From: Ceriagrion tenellum
Taxonomy: Eukaryota; Arthropoda; Insecta; Odonata; Coenagrionidae
DNA length: 64,000 nucleotides
NCBI GenBank assembly: GCA_963169105.1
Contig: OY720639.1
Coordinates: forward strand, 88,146,593 to 88,210,592
Direction of reading: 5' to 3'
Part shown: positions 35,930-46,370 of the stretch, in pieces
Numbering within the stretch: the stretch's first letter is position 1
Layout of the letters: every line of letters begins with the position of its first letter
Made by a program: the position numbers and the translations under genes
Notes under the pieces: generated by a model
The model's input: the letters and a program-made list of their open reading frames with translations, nothing else
What the model was told of the DNA's origin: nothing
Database searches by the model: none

Positions 35930-36030
35930 TCTTTCAGTCTCTCAGGAAATTATTAACGGCGCCTCGCTTTGCGAAACAATCTGATCCCCGCGATATTATT
36001 GGCCTTAGAAACTTCGCCGTGCGGATTTTA

Positions 36031-36069
<39 letters not shown>

Positions 36070-36450
36070 CTTTTTAACGTCTGCCTACATTCGTCTTTCA
36101 CTCTCATGGGTTTCCGCTTCGGGGATCCTTAGAGTTGAGTCTCTCTAACCCCTTTCCCATTGTCCTGCGGCCCTTACTTTCCCTCCTCCTCCTCCTCCCC
36201 TGAGTCCTCCTTATTCCCTTACCCCCTAAACTTTTTGTTTCTCCTCACGGGACCGTCATGAGATCCCGTTAAAACTTCGCGCGGAGCCGGAGCGTGGTGG
36301 TGGTGGTACGTGAGCCGCGCCGACGTTAATCGCCTCCCCTCCTACCCCAGCATTTGAGATTTCAATCCGTTTTAACCCCTCTTCCCCCTCCCCCCTCAGT
36401 CTTTGTCCTGGTTGCCCCTTCCCCTCTCACGGCCGACCTTTTTTGGCCAT
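35930..36450. other. GC-rich patch with GA microsatellite
   Basis: Contains a GA run (36034-36067), CTC runs (36181-36198) and a GGT run near 36297. CG-rich and non-repetitive otherwise. No domain recognised; a regulatory or unannotated exonic role cannot be excluded. Confidence 0.4.
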
Positions 36451-36593
36451 TAATGCCTCTCGCATGGATTGAAATAGATAAGATACAGAACCACACGGTA
36501 TTATGACGATATGAGGACGATGTTATTTTCATCCATTGTGCCATCGTGTGTGTGGTTGGATCAGTCGTGTTTCATTTTGATTCATTCATCGCT

Positions 36594-37035
36594 TTCATTT
36601 GTCGTTCATTCCTGAGATAGCATGACTGCACCCCTCCGCCCTTTCCTATCTAATGCTAGTCCCATTACCTCCTGGTATCTCTTCCTATGTACTTTCATCT
36701 TTATTTGGTCCATATACTTATTCCTGGGTCTTCCTCTGGGGACTTTTCCCCCTATTTCACCATTCATTATGCTCTTCTCAAACCCATTGTGCCTCAGGGT
36801 GTGTCCAATCGATCTTGTTCTTCTTTTCTGTACGGTGTTACATATAATCATTTCCTCCCCTTCTCTTCTGTAAACTTCATAATTTCTTATTTTGTCCGGC
36901 AATTTTATCTTCAGCATCCTTCTCCAGTACAAGGTTTCAAAGGCTTCTAGTCTATTTTGGTCAGCTTTTTCAATGGTTCAAGCTTCCGATCCATAGAGTG
37001 CTATGCTCCACACGAAGGTTTTCACCCTTCTCTAC
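36594..37035 (-). mobile_element. LINE family E, copy 2 (C-terminal domain, open frame)
   Basis: The minus frame 36932-36606 is open for 108 codons: a W-R-R-M-L-K-I-K-L-P-D-K start, NYEVYRREGE, NTVQKRRTRSIGHTLRHNGF, GKVPRGRPRNKYMDQIK and a stop. S-I-GH-x-L-R-H followed by RGRPR is the standard C-terminal domain of RTE/jockey-like LINEs. The 3' end is at about 36594 (GTCGTTCATTCCTGAGA), shared with the other E copies. The frame breaks upstream of 36932, where homology continues to about 37035. Confidence 0.85.
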
Positions 37036-37352
37036 CTTATACAATTGAAAGAGGGATTTTTTCTCTATTTAGGCCACAACTGAAATGTGACTCGTGCATT
37101 TAGGAGTCTGCAGAGGGAAATGAAATTCGCGAAACAAGCAAAGTATAACGGAAAGCCGTGCGCTTCGTTTAAAATTGCAGCAAGGTAATAAAAAATTGTC
37201 ACGCAGCTGAAGAAAGGACTAAGTAAGGAGTCCTTAGAGATTAGAAGGCTACCCGTCACTCCAAGGTTATTTAAAATTAATTTAAATCAGGCGAGTTCCA
37301 GCACGACTCCAGGGTTTATTTTGACCCAGAGATATTTCTCCAGAGCAGTTCA

Positions 37353-37475
37353 TTATCATTGGTCGTTCAATTTTAAGACAAGTTGAGTGCAGGCCTCCAC
37401 CCTTCCCTATCTAATGCTAGGTTCCTTACTTCCTAATAACTCTTCCCATGCACTTCCTCCACTTGAATTTCTCGT
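37353..37475 (-). mobile_element. LINE family E, copy 3 (3' end only)
   Basis: About 120 bp from TCATTGGTCGTTCAATTTTA (3' end) through CTTCCCTATCTAATGCTAGG to the CTCTTCCCATGCACTTCC block. It is 5'-truncated very early, only about 0.3 kb from copy 2 and in the same orientation. Confidence 0.75.
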
Positions 37476-37705
37476 TATAAAACACAACCCTTGAAATAAT
37501 AAAATAATTTTTTGATTTACCATCTAAACGACAATTTTGGAATTCATCATGGGTGTATGATGAGTCTAACCACTGTTTGATGTATTGATAGGAGAAGTTA
37601 TATTCGCCATAAAATCGATGACCAGCATTTAGAACTACGGTTGGCAGTGGATTAATTAGGGTGAAGGTGTTGTGTTACATCCATTCTTAAAAAAATACAA
37701 TTTCC

Positions 37706-37838
37706 TACTTTTCCACAGAATTTTATTTTGAATGGTACGACGTGTTTCAGTACCTGCTGTACTCTATCAGATACCTGATGATGCCGCACGTTTGTGAAAC
37801 GTGCTGTACCATACAAAATATAATTCTGTGGAAAAGTA
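37706..37838. repeat. Hairpin repeat with CTGATGA...GAAAC core
   Basis: The arms 37706-37753 and 37790-37838 are inverted complements, with CTTTTCCACAGAATT against AATTCTGTGGAAAAG perfect over 15 bp. CTGATGA is at 37775-37781 and GAAAC at 37796-37800. GCACGTTT-GTG-AAACGTGC forms a perfect 8-bp hairpin that competes with a hammerhead fold. Confidence 0.8.
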
Positions 37839-39070
37839 CAAAATTTTATTCTTTAAATATGGGTACTATTAACTTCCAAGTAGTAAAGGCTGAATCTGTA
37901 GAGTGTCCTTGTGTTACAATTTTTGTTTCCCGTAGAAAGGCATAAAATTCCTCGCCATTTTTATTAGCTACAATAATTAATCAGTTTAGAGTAATGTGGT
38001 CGTAAAATAATTTTCATTAATTTATTGCAATTTTTCAATCGTTTTCCCACAGATTTGTTGTCTGTTCCTCTACTTATACTGGTATATATGTATAACTTTT
38101 ATGATCATTTGGCATACAACGCTTGTAAGAGCACTAGTTGAAATGAATTCGAATTTAACCGAAATAGTACGGAATAAAATATGAAATAGAAAAAAAATGG
38201 CTTAGTTCGCACGAGCTTGACTTTCCCTGAATATACGGCCAGAGTGAGCATTAAATTCGTGGGGGAGAGCTCTAGTGAAATATTTTCGTGAAAAATAGAA
38301 TTATTTTTTTGGTTTGAGGCTTTGATGATTATAACGTTGGGGTTTTAGCGGTGTTGTATACAGCTTTTGAGAATCTGTTTACCGATTTACACCCTGGATT
38401 TAGTGCTATTTCTATTCACTCATTAAATCGCATGAATGCACACGTCCAATTTCGTCTTATCATAAAAGGTAGTCCTGCATTTTTTATGCTAATTTAATTC
38501 TTTCACATATATTGGTCTCGTTTAAGCCAGCCAACTAATTATTTCCAATTTTGAATTGTGAGTTTATCGCCATCGATCCGTATTCCACTACATGAAATGA
38601 GCAGTTGAAATCCTATATTTATTTAGCTTAGAACTCCGTGCAGAAATTAATTTCAGTAAATTCTTTTCGGTCCTGGACATTTTTTTAAATTTATTCACAA
38701 TGCTCTTTAGTGGTACTTGGTCATCCCATTAGCGGAACGTTGACTATTTATCTTGTATTTGACGAGAACTTCCGAAGCATTTTTTCGCCCTACGCTCCTA
38801 AGTAAACCATTTCACCTACCTCTTGAATATTCTACAGCGTCCCATGTAAATATATGAAAAGAACTAATGGAATTGGATGAGGAATTGAGTATCAGTCAAT
38901 GAAAAATTCAGCTAGGCACCACAATTTTCCCTTTTATCTAATTCATACTGATGCAAGCACGCACTCACGGAATAAAATTTACTTTACTGGTAGTCTCATT
39001 GGTCGGTAGCCTTTGTTTTTCAATGGCAAGGAAAGGCTCGTAGGGATATAGACGCGTTTCATGGCATGCA
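37839..39070. other. No recognisable feature
   Basis: AT-rich; no repeat partner found. Confidence 0.4.
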
Positions 39071-39071
39071 A

Positions 39072-39400
39072 TCTAATATATAAATATGAATATTTGTTAG
39101 TTTGTCTTCTATCCTTTAATTATCATTCATCAGAGTACGATGATACTTTGGTGAGTTGTTCTGCGCGTGAGAGCGAAGGTTTCTGAATTATTTAATCCAT
39201 TGTGCAATAGGTGGAGCGCAAGTCATTTCAATAAATGAGTGTTGGCACGCGAGCTTCTCAAACAACCAAGGAACGACAGGCAAGCAACGAAGCAGATCAT
39301 TTAAGAGTTGCTAAATCAACGTGCATCAGAATCGTATAAGTGAGGCATATCTAATATCGCGTGCATTAAAATCGTATCAGTGAGACATAATTTGTGTTAA
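39072..39400 (+). mobile_element. Helitron-like 5' end and degenerate body
   Basis: TCTAATATATAAATATGAAT, preceded by A, is followed by TTGTTAGTTTGTC. This is the usual start of insect Helitron/Helentron elements, which begin with TC and insert between A and T. About 150 bp downstream a short frame rich in Lys, Arg, Glu and Ala (about 39235-39340) is vaguely like the basic N-terminal repeats of Helitron proteins; this is weak. A small duplication of CGTGCAT.A.AATCGTAT lies at 39318-39390. No CTRR 3' terminus could be assigned. Confidence 0.5.
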
Positions 39401-40303
39401 AAAGTACGTGAATTCGTGGAATAAGATTTGGTGCAGTGGTCTCTTTGTTGATTTTTTGAATTCTTGCGTTCGATTTTCGTATACGCTTCGCTTTTTCCTA
39501 AAGTTGGATTTTTGTGCTCGAAAATCTTAAATTTTTGCATGACTCCAGCGATGAAATATTTTATTTACTTTGAAACCTCAGCATGGGCATGGAATGGAAA
39601 CTCATGCCATCATTTGTGCGTTACGAATTCCTGTGTAGGAGCGAGAAATTCATCGATAAATTTGTCACAAATACGTTTAGGAACCGATTGTGAACCCAAA
39701 AAATGGCATAGCAACGCATGCCGGTCACAGCTTGTGATTTATAAAGATAAAATATTGTTATACAATGTTAGTGACTTAGTGATTTTATCTGGCTTGGCAC
39801 GGTATATCTCATGACGTCGGATCAGTTCAAAATTATTTAAGGTTTTCGCCTCGCGCCGTTTCACCAACGCGATGCGGAAACAGCAGTCATTGAAATGCCC
39901 TGGTCGAGTCCCTCTCAACCCAATCTTCATCCAGTTAATGGCCATATGTTATGACGGGCGCGTTAATTGAATTACCCCGGATTCACGTGCTAATAACCGG
40001 GATAATGGACTTTGGCCGGGTCTTTCCCTTCGTATTATAGCCTTCCTACCCCATTGCAGACGTGATCCCCTCTGAAGTGTGATTGTGAAACTATGCATCC
40101 CTGGACTAGGGTTCATGGAAAGGATCCATGCTTAATAATTTGAGCCCTGTGAAGGAGAACTGAGATCGAGCGAGAGAGCGTCTTTCTCCTCTCGCCTCGC
40201 CTTCCGGTTATGTCCTTTTCACAAGCTTTAGGTCGATTCCGAGGTGGCGGATTTCTCGACCGCCGTTTCACCATTGCGAGGAGTCGTCGTTCGTTCATAC
40301 ATC
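39401..40303. other. No recognisable gene
   Basis: Two open frames (39464-39814 plus and 39739-39945 minus) have no recognisable domain and no repeat partner. Confidence 0.35.
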
Positions 40304-40765
40304 GTCTATGGCAGGGGTCTCCAACCTTTTAGCAACTGCGTACCACTTGAAATTTTTAGAAATGTTGGCGTACCAACAGTCCTATATTTTTTTAGAGACT
40401 TATATTTATTGTCGGAAAAGTGCGCAATGGATTGTTTCATTTTAATTAAATTACTGAGAAAACTTGATATATAATTATTAATGCACTTTTATCTCGTTTT
40501 TTTCAACCCTTTATCAATCTTTTCAATTTATCTTTTTTTCAATTTTTTCCTGCTAATTTTTATTTAAAAATATATAGAGATATATGTATATTGATAACAT
40601 TTTTATAATAAAGGAAAAAATAAAACGGTTATTGACGGTTTTATATATTACTCATAGCTCTAAAAACATACAATTATACACAATTAGTACACGCGTACCA
40701 CCTGAAACGTTCCCGCTTACCGCCAGTGGTACGCGTACCACCGGTTGGGAGCCCCTGGTCTAGGG
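40304..40765. mobile_element. Non-autonomous hAT element with target-site duplication
   Basis: The element runs from CAGGGGTCTCCAACC at 40312 to GGTTGGGAGCCCCTG ending at 40757 (446 bp). These termini are inverted complements of the CAGGGGT..CAACC type typical of hAT transposons. It is flanked by 8-bp direct repeats GTCTATGG (40304-40311) and GTCTAGGG (40758-40765), 7 of 8 identical, and 8 bp is the hAT target duplication length. Subterminal GCGTACCAC motifs recur near both ends in both orientations. The AT-rich interior has no transposase frame, so movement would have needed an autonomous relative. Confidence 0.9.
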
Positions 40766-40824
40766 TAACATTGTCCACCCGCCTCTACTTTGTGTATCCA
40801 ATAGATTCATTAGATCCTTTTGTT

Positions 40825-41040
40825 GAGACCACTGTGGTGAATGGAGAGGGCTCTTACTATGGTGGTCAATGCTGAAAGCTGTGATGTGGGTGTAGCATGT
40901 CCGCTATCTTTGTTTACCCCGATTTTTCTATCCATGATGTTACGAATAAAATGACAATATTAATTTCCACACTATTATTAATGAAAACCGTGGTTTTGAT
41001 ACTTTATGTTGTTTTAAAGGTATAATTATTAACATCCCGT
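40825..41040 (-). repeat. Dispersed repeat family A, copy 4 (inverted)
   Basis: The complement of 40835-40945 reads ATCGGGGTAAACAAAGATAG, then GGACATGC, TTGACCACCATAGTAAGAGC and CCCTCTCCATTCACC. It is closest to copy 1, with which it shares the final CTCTCCATTCACC block. The part beyond 40945 is more diverged. Confidence 0.65.
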
Positions 41041-41224
41041 TTGTATATATACCCCTTATTCAAAATAAATAGGTCAGTGAGGTATATGGGGTAACGGAGG
41101 AGAGGGTAAGGGACAGGACCTACAGAAGGTAACGTAATAATGAAAGTTACGTTTAACTATAGGTCTGTAAACAATGGGGGAAACCAGAAAAAGAAAAGAA
41201 CAGGTGGGGTTGTAGGCCAACAAA

Positions 41225-41622
41225 ACAACAAAGTGGATCGCAGGACTTCATCCACAACCACATAACACCCTGCGAGCCGCCGTATGGGCGTGTAGCAGGG
41301 GGTGATAGGTCACCAGCCGTTTAAAGATGTATTTTTTTGGGAGATGAAATGGTTACATACATTATAGAAGTTTATTTAGTGGAGCTCAGTTTTTATTGTT
41401 GTCACTAATTGTGCGCTGAAAGAGCGAGTTTTTGTAACTATATGTTCGGCAGTGTATCTCTCTTACTTTATCGCTCCTGTCAGACCTAGAGATGTAGTGA
41501 GAAGTCATGATAATATTCTCTGTGCCGCTCTGAAAAATATCAGTTCTGAATTTCTCAAGCAACCTAAGCCTAGCGTGTAGCCTCCGAGTCTCTATGGGCT
41601 CCCACCTTAATCCCTCTTAAAA
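41225..41622 (-). mobile_element. LINE family D 3' end, copy 2
   Basis: On the minus strand it starts GATTAAGGTGGGAGCCC, then translates roughly as RWEPIETRRLHARLRLLEKF, SHYISRSDRSDK, REIHCRTYSYKNSL and SDNNKN-stop. The 3' UTR follows with GAGCTCCACTAAAT, CGGCTGGTG and ATACGGCGGCTCGCAGGGT. Least frameshifted of the three coding D copies together with 61591. The RT domain is lost. Confidence 0.85.
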
Positions 41623-41664
41623 GTTGTGAGACACTATATGTACACTCGTAGCAGTTTTTAACGT

Positions 41665-41935
41665 TCATTTTATTTTTAAAAATAACATCGTTAAATTAAA
41701 TTTTATTACTTAACAAAAATTTCAAGTTAATTTTATGATATGACTAGATTGAAGCAAGAGCAGTATGTGGCTCGCTTTCACTTTTTGCATTATCAACATT
41801 TAATTTTTATTTTTAAAATAATATCGTTCAATTAAATGTTATTACTTAAGAAGAAATTAGAAGTTTCTTTTGTGATGAGACGAGATCGAAGCAAGAGCAG
41901 CTTGTGGCTCGTGAGCCACGTTGTGGCCAATCCTG
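41665..41935. repeat. Tandemly duplicated hAT-like end
   Basis: The unit at about 41665-41775 recurs at about 41798-41910: TTTATTTTTAAAA.TAA.ATCG, ATTACTTAA, then GAAGCAAGAGCAG.ATGTGGCTCG. The second unit continues into GTGGCTCGTGAGCCAC and GGCCAATCCTG, which resembles the right end of hAT elements (normally ...GGTTGGCCACCCCTG) in degraded form. No left end found. Confidence 0.55.
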
Positions 41936-42039
41936 CTCAATAGTCTATTTCCGTGATAAACGTTTCGCATGCATGATAACGAGGGCAAGTCTTAGCTGTC
42001 GCCTGTATTGTTTTGTGCTTCACTGGAAATCAATTGCTC

Positions 42040-42430
42040 GGTCCCATTTCCTCTCGTACTCTTCCACACTCTGGTTCTCCTCCGCCTCGACTTAGCGCCC
42101 CGTGATTTATGCCCGCTTGCGCCCTGTCACGGGCCCCCGATGAACGATTGTCTCGTCCTCACACCCAACCCCTACACACGCCTCCCTTCGAAACCGCCGT
42201 TCTCGCCCTCGCGGCCCCGAGACAACCTCTTTCTTTCGCCCGGGCGCCGACGGGGGGGATCGCCGCAAAAGGAGAGGTTTTGAACTCTCCCTCTCTCCCG
42301 GTTTGCCCTTTCCGTCCAGTTTTTTTGTTCGTTGGCCGTCCCTCCGGCATGCAAGCCCTCCAATCTGTCATTTTCCCCACGGGGAGAATAACTGTTTGGT
42401 GCTTTGGTTGACGTGCCCAGCGAGCGTAGA
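42040..42430. other. GC-rich patch with four overlapping frames
   Basis: Open frames at 42008-42283 and 42109-42411 (plus) and 42159-42443 and 42172-42363 (minus) overlap, as expected from composition. Products would be Pro/Arg-rich with no recognisable domain. Confidence 0.4.
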
Positions 42431-42765
42431 CGCAGTGCCTCATTCGCGCTTCTCAGCGACTTGTCGTATTATGGCGCGGAGGGAAGCAAGGGTGGGTCAT
42501 GGGGAAACTATTACTGCTTGGGCGGATAACATCAGAAGCCAGGAGGTTTACGTCGGGGAAAGCAAGGGGTAGAGACCACATTGCGCACTCTGAGGCAGTG
42601 AATATCCAAATGTATTTGCCACACTTAGAGATACAGTGAACTCAAATGGAACTTGAAGGAGGATGAAAGTAGATTGGAAGATCCGGCGAATACATTAACC
42701 TTATAAGATGGCCTCAGTTGTCTCAGGCGTGACTTCATCAAATTTAATATGCGTTGTAAATGAAT

Positions 42766-42904
42766 TAACTTTGTTATTCCCAAGTAACTTTATTTAAAAA
42801 CAACCCGGGTTTTGACGTGGTACGTCATCATGTGGTGATAATGACTACATCACGGGCTCTACACTCAGGACCTAAAATAAAATTCATGTGGAATAACAAA
42901 GTTA
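42766..42904. repeat. Short palindromic element with perfect 15-bp inverted ends
   Basis: TAACTTTGTTATTCC (42766-42780) is perfectly complementary to GGAATAACAAAGTTA (42890-42904). Inside, the minus strand reads TGATGACGTACCACGTC, then AAAACCCGGGTTG and AAATAAAGTTA, a variant of the hairpin-repeat signature. Total 139 bp, non-coding. Confidence 0.8.
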
Positions 42905-42906
42905 CT

Positions 42907-43234
42907 ACATTTACAACTTATTAGATTGGACTTGAAACGTGAAAAATGTCTGGATAAGAAGGCACTTGCCGTGGACCTGGAAGAGTGGAGAGCTGCAGCC
43001 AACCAATCGAATGACTAGTTCTAATAATTGCTTGGTCTAAAAGAACTTTATTTACAAAGGAAAGGATTATTGGCTTTGCTTGTTGAAAGCGATCCATCGC
43101 GGAAGAATTGGAATAACTTTGTTAAGGCAACGCATCACACTTATTCGATCGGAGGAATTTTTCATGAATTCCGACCCCATATTTTTCGTTTAAGACCTAT
43201 GTCATAAACTTGAAATATCATGTATATTAATAAT
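42907..43234. other. No recognisable feature
   Basis: Mixed composition; a near copy of the TGGAATAACTTTGTTA end occurs at about 43108-43123, with no partner next to it. Confidence 0.4.
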
Positions 43235-43745
43235 AGACCTTTGCCAAGGGAGACTAGTATTTGAATTTTGACAATCTTTCTCAGTGAACAAGTAAACCAT
43301 TGCGTATTCAGCAACATATTTAGTAAATTTTCACTAATGACTGTATTGAAAAATCAAAAACATAGGGAGATATCTCAATCCCCTTTCTGTCATACTGCAA
43401 AGTTACAGCCGTCATGGCTGAAAGTTAAAACCTGTAATCGGTTCATTTCGCCAAGTTATCTGAGTGGTTTTTGGCGATGATATGCTCGAATGTCGAAGCC
43501 AAAAGTCCAGCCTTTCCTCAGAGACTTTCGTTCTGCGCTGCTTGTACCTACGTCCTGGAGACTTGGCGACAACTTTCAAGCGACTGTTTTCTCGAGCGAG
43601 AGTTATTCTGTAGTGAGACTTTTCTGGCGTCAAAATGCCTCGATCAGGAGCAAGAAATGCCATCTGAAGGATTTTTTTACAGAACTATTCCCTTACTGTT
43701 TGGCAATTCCCTTACTGAAGGGCAAGATGCATCCTCTTTACTCCA
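43235..43745 (+). repeat. Repeat family C, copy 1
   Basis: It is collinear with 56075-56560: TTGAAAAATC.AAA, then CTGTAAT.GGTT, GATATGCTC, and GGCAAGATGCATCCTCTT near the end. The open frames here (43471-43821, 43490-43762 plus, 43412-43663 minus) are not preserved as frames in the second copy, which argues against coding. Element class unknown; no inverted ends seen. Confidence 0.7.
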
Positions 43746-43769
43746 TTTTTTTCATTTTTTGACACGACT

Positions 43770-43880
43770 CAGGTTTCGACACTTTGTGCTATCTTCAGGT
43801 CATCTTATGTCATCGATCTGAAGACTGCACGCACTATCGAAACCCGGGTTTTGTCAATAAAATCATAGAAGTTAACAGAG
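43770..43880. repeat. Hairpin repeat, two CTGAAGA motifs in opposite orientation
   Basis: GGTTTCGACACTTTGTGC and GCACTATCGAAACC flank a centre with ATCTTCAGGTCATC and GATCTGAAGAC. Each half carries CTGAAGA followed by GAAACC on its own strand (43819-43845 plus, and about 43797-43771 minus). AACCCGGGTTTTGTCAATAA follows on the right. Confidence 0.75.
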
Positions 43881-45474
43881 TTATTTTGATTCGTCCGGGA
43901 TTTATTCTAGCTTGGTCAGGTTTATGGTATTTAGGAGACATTCCCTTGTATTAAAGTCAATAGATTCATCCTCGCCGAAGATATAATTCCTAATATTTGT
44001 AGCTGCACCAGAATACAAAGTTTTATTGACCTTATACTTTTCTCTTGAAATCTAGAGATATTTCCAAAAAGATAGATGAAGTTTCCTATGAGATTTGGTA
44101 AGGCTGCGATCTTAAGAAAGCCATAATTAAATTTAAATAAGAAATTAAAATCTCTAAGAAGGGGTTGCATCAGAAATATTACTGTTTGTGATTCATGTAT
44201 TTTATCTTCTGCTATTTTCAAATATCAATTTTTTGTACGCCGTTGTTTTTTTTTATTAAAAAGATTAATTACGCACATACGGAACGATACAAAAAGTTTT
44301 AGAAGTGATAATATAAAAATGTGTAAAGCATAGGAGCAACTGTATACCGTAAAATATTACATACGTATCAATTTTATGACCGTGTTCTCCAATGAACAAA
44401 TTCATAAAAATATAAAATCATGTAATTTTACTGGTGACAGTTCCATGAAAGTGCTGTGACACCTCAGTGCTATCGTATGGCTGCCAAGATCATATTACCA
44501 TTCCTCGAATTCTTCTCTTACCAACCAATTCCGCGAGCGTGGTATTTTATTTCCTTGAAATAAATTTTCTTTAAATGGAGAAAAACTGGAAAAATAACTC
44601 TATTTCAATGATGGGGAAATAATTACCCCTGTCGAAGAATAGCCTGTCAGTTTCCTTATTTTATTTTCGCCAGAAAGAAAAAAACTGTGACCCGCTGATG
44701 ACATTTCATCGCCGAGGTTAATTTTCAAGTTTATTTTTTTGATGCTTAGTAAGCTCATCATAGAATTTAAACACTGCAAAAAAATTATCGCGCTTCCATC
44801 ACTGTGGTCACATAGCTACAGCAGGAAATTAGATTCCTTGCTAATAGTATTTGGTGGTTAACTGTTCTCCGGAAACGTGCCCTAGGATAAAGTCTCTCTC
44901 TAAATATATTTTTTAAATTGTATGCAAAGTTTTCTTTTAAAAGTATCTCTGTTGTTTTTTTAACAAATTTTCCGAGGAGATACTAAATTATACCGTTCGT
45001 AGCAGGTCATTTTTATTTATTCTTGAGCAAGGAAAGTATTATATGCCAAAGATATTCTTGTAAAATTGCTTGGCCACAAAATAAGGAGTAATGCTATTTT
45101 TGTCTCGTTTTGGAGGTAGCGTTTAGAAAATTTGGTAGAGATATTTTAATGTTAAATTAAACATCCAACTCATTTGTCCTATACTTGTAGCGATACCATT
45201 AGCCATATGGGATTAGGGCCGCATAGCCTGTTGATACTGTGTATAGTAACATTCTGGAAATGCCTTGCTGAAATGGTATTTATAATGCGTAAAAAAATGA
45301 ATCATTCAATGACCCCCATAAGCCACAATTTGCTCTATCGTCACTTTTCCGACACCTAATGAGAAACTACAGCAGATTATTGAATTATGAATCATCTGTG
45401 AAAATATTATGCTTGGAAAATATTTTCACAGATGGAAAGTAATAGGTCGTGACATGACGAAAAAATATCTTATT
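43881..45474. other. No recognisable feature
   Basis: 1.6 kb of AT-rich DNA. Frames at 43931-44221 (minus) and 45174-45359 (plus) have no recognisable motif, and no repeat partner was found. Confidence 0.4.
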
Positions 45475-45479
45475 ATATG

Positions 45480-45765
45480 CCACACGTTAACTGTTTATTG
45501 CCGACCTAGGTTTTGACTGTGCAGCAATCATTATCAAGGTACATTTGCATCATTTGCGAGTCAATATATAGATAAGAGAAGGAGGGAAGTGGAAAGTATT
45601 GGGGAGTGCGATTGGGAGTGTTAGTATTGGTCAAAGTCGTCGAGCCATCAGTATTAGGGCTCGAGAACACGAAATGTGTGAAAACGAAGATCATCAGGTA
45701 CAGTGTACCTGATGATGGCCAATAAAGTGCCGAAACACGTGTTGTAAAGTTTTGTGTTTGAAAAA
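45480..45765. repeat. Hairpin repeat with head-to-head core motifs
   Basis: The palindrome CATCAGGTACA-G-TGTACCTGATG at 45692-45714 puts two CCTGATG motifs back to back. To the right, CTGATGA (45709-45715), GGC...GCC and GAAAC (45732-45736) follow. On the left, after about 150 bp of unrelated DNA (45545-45690), AGGTTTTGACTG and ATTATCAAGGTAC (45508-45542) give a further degenerate copy on the minus strand. The left arm may have been split by an insertion. Confidence 0.7.
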
Positions 45766-45770
45766 TAGTG

Positions 45771-46370
45771 GACAGTACAACATCTAGTGCTCTTCATTTT
45801 CATAATGCAGTTCCACAATATCTCGCCGAAAACTGTTGACTTATCAAAATGTGTTTTTTGAAATGAAATCTTTCATTATCGTTTGCAAGACATTCAATCA
45901 AGGTGGCACTCGAAAGTGATTTTGTACCTTAAGTGCTCCTTATTTAGAGAAAAGGGGCCAAATTGGATTTCCTTGAACAATTTGAAATTTAAAATGCTTG
46001 CTTCCAACAAAAATGTGAAACTTCTCTATGAATCCGTTTTTCCTTCCTATTCCCCTGTGTTATCTATGCCATTCTCCCCACCACCTCCCATTGACCGAAT
46101 CTGACCGTGACGCATGTATCCGACGTCAATGAACCACCTTCACTTCTCCTCCCTCCATCTCTTCTCTATATGTTGACTCGCATATGATGTAAATGTTCCT
46201 TGATAATTGTTGCTGTGCAGTCGAATCCTTGGTCGGCAATAAAAATTTTTAGAGTAGAACATCCCAAGATAGTTTTTCTTTATGTTTTTGGCAATTTTCC
46301 ACAAAGTTATCCCTTCAAACTTTAATTTTATTCGCGATAGGTTGATTTTAAAATCTCGGAAGGTGCCCTT
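45771..46370. other. No recognisable feature
   Basis: AT-rich; no repeat partner found. Confidence 0.35.

Noticed and set aside
36034..36067. CRISPR-like or tandem-repeat array
   Set aside because: It is a simple GA microsatellite; no spaced direct repeats of CRISPR type occur anywhere in the window, and the composition is eukaryotic.
43412..43821. Three overlapping frames of 83-116 codons
   Set aside because: They fall in repeat family C, and the second copy at 56.1 kb does not preserve any of the frames.
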